Below are positions 58,255 through 64,000 of a DNA stretch of 64,000 bases, in pieces (position 1 is the stretch's first letter; the number at the start of each line of letters is the position of its first letter). The stretch is from positions 125,452 to 189,451 of the forward strand of contig MNCI01009612.1 of NCBI GenBank assembly GCA_015680685.1, read 5' to 3'. The stretch is from Gnetum montanum (taxonomy: Eukaryota > Streptophyta > Gnetopsida > Gnetales > Gnetaceae). A program made the position numbers and the translations under genes. The notes under the pieces are model-generated. The model searched no databases and had not been told where the DNA came from. It saw only the letters and a program-made list of their open reading frames with translations.

Positions 58255-59000
58255 TCTCAAATCCATACTATAATGTTGACCCATGTTGTATCTGATTGGA
58301 TTTGAGCTAGTAACTTGCCTAGGAAGTTAGCTGATCCTAGGAGTTCTCTAGTATATTTGCAAACTGCAAGAAATGAGCCTTGTAAAGCTCTTCTTACCTC
58401 TGGTTCCAATGTTAATCTGATCTCACATGAGATGTACACAATGTGGAACCTTCCTCTCTTGAAGAAGAGCAACATTCAACTAGAATTAGTGGACCAGTCC
58501 ATCATTATTCCATTGGGACTAATAGAGGACATCATAACCACCATTTGTGGGTTGTCATATCCTATTGACTTCCTAGTAATAAAGGTAGAGAACTACAAGG
58601 GGGACATCCCAACTATTATGGGAAGGATGTGGTTAAGCACAATTGATGCCAAAATGGGCATTAGAGATCTTTCCTTGTAGATATCTAAAGAAAATGAATT
58701 TGGAAAGATCAAGAAGAAGAGGATTCCATGTATTATGTACAACGATTCAAGGTGCCATTGTGTATAGAAGTTATGGTTAGTGAAGTGAATATCTATCTCT
58801 GCATGTAAGCTGTGTGCACTAGAAGCTAAAATCCAAAGATGTCTATACGTAGCAGCCATAAAACAAGAAGGCACCCAGTGGCTGATAGCTAATTCTAGTA
58901 GCAGTACATTATGTATGGAACCTACTAAAGCCCTAATGTATGAATATGTTGTAGGTATGGATGAACTTGAGTAAGTTCATTACCAGCTCTCTAAAGGAGT
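58255..59000 (+). pseudogene. aspartic protease of element E
   Basis: 58315-58680 is an open stretch: LADPRSSLVYLQTARNEPCK, then LLTSGSNVNLISHEMY where the catalytic Asp of D-S-G is replaced by Thr, VDQSIIIPLGLIEDIITTIC and MGRMWLSTIDAKMGIRDLSL. A linker with many stops leads to RT. Confidence 0.87.
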
Positions 59001-59079
59001 AAATGATGATGTCACTTGGGGGGAGTTGGAGATTCCTGACAATTTTAAATAAGAACCCCTTTAATTGAAGACACTAACG

Positions 59080-61805
59080 ACTAGAGTGATGTGTTCTTGA
59101 AAACTAGAAGCTTGGTCATTATTAATGCTAAGCTTGCTATAGAATGGAAGAAAATGTTGATGAAGGTTGTGAAAAAATGGTCAGAAACCTTTGCCTGGTC
59201 ATATTCCTAGCTCACTGGCATAGATCCAAGAATATGCCAACATCAGATATACACTGACCCTACCATTAAGCTGAAAAGATAGCCATAGTGACATTTGAAT
59301 TCCAAATTAAAGAAAATTATCAAAGAGGATATTGAACAACTCGTCAAGGCAAGATTCATCTACCCTATTATAGATAATGAGTGGGCCAGTTCACTCGTGA
59401 TCATGCCCAAGGAAGGAGGCAAATGGCGAGTGTGCATCAACTTCTAGTTGCTCAATATGGCAACTTTCAAAGATCATTTTCCATTTCTAGACACAACTAT
59501 TATAGCTTTATGGATGATTATAGTGGCTATAACCAAATTTCGGTTGCACCAAATGACCAGGCAAAGACAACTTTCACAAGTGCTTAGGGGACTTTTGCTT
59601 ATTGTCAAATGCCATTCTGTCTATGTAATGCCCCAACCACATTTCAACAATTGGTCCTTAGCATTTTCCAACAACAAATCAATACGGGGGTAGAAGTCTT
59701 TATGGAAGACTTTTCTACCTATGGAGCTACGTTCAAGCAAGCCCTGGACCATCTTGAGTAGGTGTTGAGGAGATGTGCCAAAACAAACCTTTGACTTAAT
59801 TGGCAAAAGAGCCATCTTATGATCCAGGAAGGCATAGTCTTTGGGCACCATATCTCAAATGTAGGAATTGAGGTGGATCTTGAAAAAATAAGGGTCATCC
59901 AAGGAATAACCCATAAATCTAAAATAGATAAAGAAGTATGATCATTCCTTGGTCCTATGGGCTACTACTGGCGTTTCATTGAGAATTTCTTCAAAATTGC
60001 CAAGCTATAGGTGGAATTAACAAGGAAGGATGCATCATTCTTCTGGACCCCTACATGTGAAATTGCATTTTAGTAACTAAAGAAAAAGCTTGTTGAAACC
60101 CCAATTCTACAAGCACCTAATTGGTCTAGACCATTCCATGTGATGACTAATGCATCAAATTATGCTTTTGGGGTAGTGCTTATGTAGATGGATGATTAAA
60201 AACATCCATATTACATTCACTATGCAAGTCAAAGTATTATAGGTGCACAGCTAAACTACACCACCACAGAAAAAGAATTGATGGTAACGGTGTTCACATT
60301 AGAGAAGTTTAGGCACTATGTGCTTGGTTATAAAGTGTTTGTGCACATAGATCATAGCACCATCTGATTTTTTATGAATAAACTAATGGTAAGACCCCAT
60401 GTCATATAGTGGCTTGTGATTTTGCAAGTGTTCGATCTTATGATGGTAGATCGAAAAGGTGTGGAGAATGTGGTTGCTAATCACTTATCACGGCTAAGAT
60501 GGGATAACAAGAAGAAAGAGAGCTGCTTATCTAATCAGTTCCCTGATGAATCTCTCCTTACAAGGGCTATTAATGCACAAATACCTAATGAACCAAAATG
60601 GTATGACACCATCCTCACTTATCTGCTCAAGAAAAAACTTCCACAAGGTCTGGACACCAAGAAGAAATAATAGTTTCTTCACCAGGTCAAGCATTTCATG
60701 GATATTAATAAGAACCTTTACAAAGTCTATTCTGATGGCTTGGTATCTTGGTGTGTCCATGATACAGATCAACTACGCATTCTCCAAGATACTCACAAAG
60801 GCCTTTGTGGGGGCCATTATGCTAGGTTATGCACAACCATAAAAATCCTCATGGCAAGATATTATTAGCGATAAATATTTAGGGATGCACAATAATTTGT
60901 CTACATTTGTGATCATTGTTAGATGGATGGTAGAATGATAGCTCAAATGGAGGGGCCACGACAATGGATTCAACCTCTTGAGCCATTCAATATTTGGGGC
61001 ATTGACTTTATGAGTCCCATTGCACCTTTGTCAAGTGGAAAGGCATATATCATAGTCGTAGTTGACTATTGCATTAAGTGGGAAAAAGAAACAATTGTCA
61101 CTGACTGTACATCTACTACTATTGCTCAGTTTGTACAACAAGATATCATAAATAGGTTTGGTATGCCTCGTTCATTAATTTCTAATAATGGAACTTATTT
61201 TACATGTGCCACTTTCCAAAAAATTATGCAGTGTTTGGGGGTTGAGCACAAACTCACAACACCATATCACCCCTAAGCCAATGGTCAAGCTAAGGTCACT
61301 AATTAAGAGATTACAAAAATTCTAACGTGCACCATTAGAAAATACTGAAGGGACAGGAGCACCAAATTAAATGATGCCCTTTGGGCCTATTGCTCCACAT
61401 GGAAGTTTCCCATAGGTTATTCTCCATATGAGCTTATGTACAGAAAGCTACTAACACTGCCCATCCAATCCGAGCTTCGTACACACTCTATAGACTATGA
61501 CCTTGACTTGAATCCAAGTTTAGCATAGAAAAAATGATTAATGAACCTCAACTTTCTAGATGAAAATTGGTTCATGGCCTTGTCATTCAATGAAATGCAT
61601 AAGACATTCAATAAGAAACGCCATGACCTCAAAAGAAGAAAAGTCAAGTTTCAACCAAGAGATAAGGTTCTCTACTAAAATCCTACACATGTATCCCAAT
61701 GAACAAAATTTCAAATGTTCTGGGAATGGCCTTACATTATTGATGAGACTTTTTCATCTGGGGCCATGATTATCTATAAACTTGATAGCCCAGACAAGAA
61801 ATAAT
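59080..61805 (+). pseudogene. RT, RNase H and integrase of element E
   Basis: RT: GIDPRICQHQIY (59220), EWASSLVIMPKEGGKWRVC (59385), NMATFKDHFPFLDT, PFCLCNAPTTFQQ, and VFMEDFSTYG (59697-59725), where the second Asp pair reads M-E-D instead of M-D-D. RNase H: NASNYAFGVVL (60150), NYTTTEKELMVTVFTLEKF (60255) and ENVVANHLSRLRWD (60460-60500). Integrase: zinc region THKGLCGGHYARL (60795), GIDFMSPIAPLSSGKAYII (60995), VVVDYCIKW, NRFGMPRSLISNNGTYF (61155; catalytic Asp changed to Asn) and TTPYHP, then KRRKVKFQPRDKVLY (61640). It ends at about 61805. Confidence 0.88.
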
Positions 61806-61898
61806 TAGTCAACATCCAACAAGCGAAACCTTTCTGTGAGCCCAAGCCAACCAACTCAATAGACACCTCACCAGATGGACAACCACACTCAATATTTC

Positions 61899-62390
61899 TG
61901 TTATAGGGCTTCTCTATTTCTACCCTTTATATTTTATGTTCCAAAGAAATTTTAAGAACATTTGGGGTATTTGGATCTATCCATGGAAGATCTGCTTCCA
62001 TACGGCTCTAAGCATTTTTATTGTTAATTATTTTGTGAAAAAATGCTAAAATTTATGATTCTATAGATACTTTCAATTTTTTTAACTTTTGATTGATAGT
62101 TATTAAGCACAAAAAAAACCAAAGTGATACAAATCACAAATATTAGAAGGATTCATGCACCACTACACTTGGCCAAATGGGCAAATATGTGTTGAGTTCC
62201 TCATAGAAAAGGAAGAAAGGAGAAAAATTATTTTTGATTAGAGAGTGTCAAGCATGGAAGAAACCAAGGAGATTTAGAGGATTCATGCACCATGCACCAC
62301 CACATTGCGAAAAAGATCATGCATGGCCAAGTGAGCAAATATGTAGCTAGTTTCTCTTCGTCTTGGAAAAGGAAAAATGGAGAGGAAGAA
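61899..62390 (+). other. 3' internal region and PPT of element E
   Basis: It follows the end of pol by about 95 bp and matches 54253-54780. It ends GGAAAAATGGAGAGGAAGAA immediately before the LTR, a convincing polypurine tract but unlike the CATGGGGGTA tract of A and D. Confidence 0.75.
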
Positions 62391-62537
62391 TGATAAATCA
62401 TGTTTTTCATATGCTCCAATATCAAAGCAGCCATGATATTAGGTACACAATATCGTGGCCCCAGATGCAATATTGTACATTTGATATCGTAGGGTTACTC
62501 TTGGGTCTATAAACACAGCCCCCATGCACATGATTAA
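62391..62537 (+). repeat. truncated LTR between elements E and F
   Basis: It starts TGATAAATCATG and matches the first 145 bp of 54781-55653, including the GATATYGTGGCCCC motifs and the TATA region, then stops shortly after TATA. Sequence of a gag linker follows at once, so R, U5, the primer site and the gag start are deleted. Confidence 0.8.
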
Positions 62538-63740
62538 CAAGAGAAGCTGTAGTAGAGATAGAAGGAGGAATGATTAGGAGGAGATGATAGGAGATCCCAT
62601 TGTGATGAAGGAAACTAGAAGCATAGATAACCAAGAGAGGAAGAAGAGCATCACTAGGAAAGAAGGTACAACATGACTCATCAGAGCAAGCATAGCCTAG
62701 ATAGGGGCCACTATGACTGTGATGGCTATGATAAATCATTGTTAACCATTAGAAACATGTTGTAAGTGTTAGAATTAGTTAGAATCCCCACTAGGCATCA
62801 AAGGGATAATAAGATGAAAAGGTTGCATATGAACAATATCCCCAAATTTGAAGGGGGATATAATGCTAACTAACAACATCATTTACAAGCTTTCCATGAT
62901 GCTTGTGCCTTACAAAACATTGAGAATGAGTGGCAAAAGCTAAAATTATTTCCAAGAACACTCATCAAGGAATTATAAAGTTGGTAGTGGTATTTAGAAC
63001 CATAATCAATTCATAGGTGGAGTACAATGTTGGACTTGTTTAATGACAAATACTATACATACCCCTCAATTTTTAACTTGAGAAAACAAATCCAAGGGTG
63101 GAAACAAGACAATCATGAATCCTTAGATGCAGCCATGGATAGTTATTACTCTCTCTTGCACTAATTCCCAAGGCATGGATTTTCTAAGAGGGAGTAGATT
63201 TACAACATTATAAATAGGCTCTAGAACAAAATTAGAGAAACTCTTGGGATCTATGCCTAAGGAAGACTTTCAAAGATGAGAGTTAATCAGATCTAGAGAC
63301 TAATCAATTAGGTGAATAAGGAAGAAGGAGAGTTAAAAAAGAGAAAAAATGTAGAGTATAACAAATACTCCTCCATTCATAAAATGTAGGTGCTTTTTGT
63401 GATTTAAAGGAAGCACCATTAGATGAAGTGGTGTGAAGGAAAACCTTGCCAACTAAGAAATTTATTATTGAGATATCGAGTAAGATGGAAAAAAATGTGG
63501 GACTCCTTAGATGAGAAGTTCCACAGTGCTCTTAAAATAGTAGAGGAGAAGATGGAGGAGGATAGTAGTAGAGATAGAAGAAGACAAAAGGATGTAGGCA
63601 AGAATTATTATCTGGAAAAAATGTAAAACTATGGTGGTTGATAAGGTTGCAAATTTGGGAACAGATGATGACAAATATGTTATTTTCCAATATGAAAATC
63701 ACAAAGGATGTTGTCCTATAATGTCACAAAGTTGGAAAGA
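62538..63740 (+). pseudogene. gag of element F (decayed)
   Basis: Plus strand, no long frame. Homology in order to the E gag: an Arg/Asp/Glu-rich linker (62540-62700), HMNNIPKFEGGYNAN (62825-62870), HLQAFHDACALQNIENEWQ (62880-62935), KLKLFPRTLIKEL, WSTMLDLFNDKYYTY (63015-63060), GHGFSKRE-like and the linker to WDSLDEKFHSALKIVEEKMEE (63500-63560). A knuckle remnant QYENHKGCCP lies near 63695-63715. The N-terminus is missing where the LTR is fused. Later parts of F are not seen before the window ends. Confidence 0.78.
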
Positions 63741-64000
63741 AAGATATGGATTAAGAACTTATAAGGGGGGTTGAATAAGTTCCCCAATTAAAATTTCTCT
63801 AGCCATCAAAATCAAACATAATTTTAACGTGATTCTCCAACTTGGGTACATCCACACTTAAAAGGTAGAATCTGTGCACACCTTTGGACTTTGTTGCTTC
63901 AAAAATGTAATTTGAAGGGTATCACAACCTTCACAAGATTTGAGCTTCACTTTAGAGTGTTGCATTGCTATAAAATGAATGAACCCTATAATCTCCCAAC
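63741..64000. other. window end, unassigned
   Basis: AT-rich sequence after the F gag, with AAGGGGGGTTGAATAAG near 63763. I see no frame or element end that can be named. Confidence 0.4.

Larger units (their letters stand above)
54781..62537 (+). mobile_element. Ty3/gypsy element E
   Basis: LTR 54781-55653, primer site, gag 55782-58150, protease, RT, RNase H and integrase to about 61805, a short 3' region 61899-62390 and a truncated 3' LTR 62391-62537. It is the only copy with pol complete in order on the plus strand, but it has dozens of stops. ORF2 and the long post-pol region of A and B are absent. No target duplication can be identified because both sides join related sequence. Confidence 0.85.

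Noticed and set aside
63763-63779. Purine-rich AAGGGGGGTTGAATAAG considered as a PPT before an LTR
   Set aside because: No LTR start with TG and no element context can be shown before the window ends.

Overview
This window is repeat-dominated nuclear DNA of a land plant with a large genome. It holds Ty1/copia, RTE-type and L1-like LINE, and Athila-like Ty3/gypsy sequences, all decayed, with AT-rich filler between them. The gypsy primer-binding sites match plant tRNA-Asp. The species cannot be named from the sequence. There are two assembly gaps (13483-13748 and 49548-49673) and one single N (29089). I see no intact cellular gene, no RNA gene and no prokaryotic feature. The best candidate for non-transposon coding DNA is an unrecognised, frame-broken reading region at about 50755-51557.

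Layout. 1-3480: 3' part of a Tnt1-like copia element (+). 3490-7750: AT-rich, with faint copia traces. 7780-9695: gag plus 5' LTR of a gypsy element G (-). 10205-12110: an RTE-like LINE (+). 12170-12770: a second copia RT fragment. 12780-14100: repeats and a gap. 14100-14580 and 45223-45840: two halves of one L1-like LINE, split by a nested stack of gypsy elements. Element A (-, 14581-45222) is the outer one. Inside it sit element D (+, 24180-31265, in A's gag, 5-bp duplication CTAGG) and element B (-, 32499-44501, in A's 5' LTR, duplication CTGAG). 45840-54250: AT-rich or simple sequence with the unrecognised coding candidate. 54253-63740: a gypsy element E (+) with part of a preceding copy and a following copy F, apparently in tandem.

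How the parts work together. A, B, D, E and G belong to one broad family. The LTRs begin TGAT and end in CATCA (both copies of D and B begin TGATGA) and share a conserved U5 end. The tRNA-Asp primer site is next to the 5' LTR. Gag has an unusually spaced zinc knuckle and is followed by protease, RT, RNase H and integrase. A and B also carry, downstream of pol, a second large open region (ORF2: a plant-transposon-type domain, then a long coiled coil). Just upstream of ORF2, A and B each have a TATA box and palindromic motifs resembling the U3 of their own LTR. B additionally has a candidate 5'-UTR intron. Tandem hairpins with a compensatory stem change lie between pol and this region, and PPT-like tracts recur inside the elements. 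The internal, LTR-matched promoter for ORF2 is the most interesting possible system here. All of it is inferred from decayed copies.
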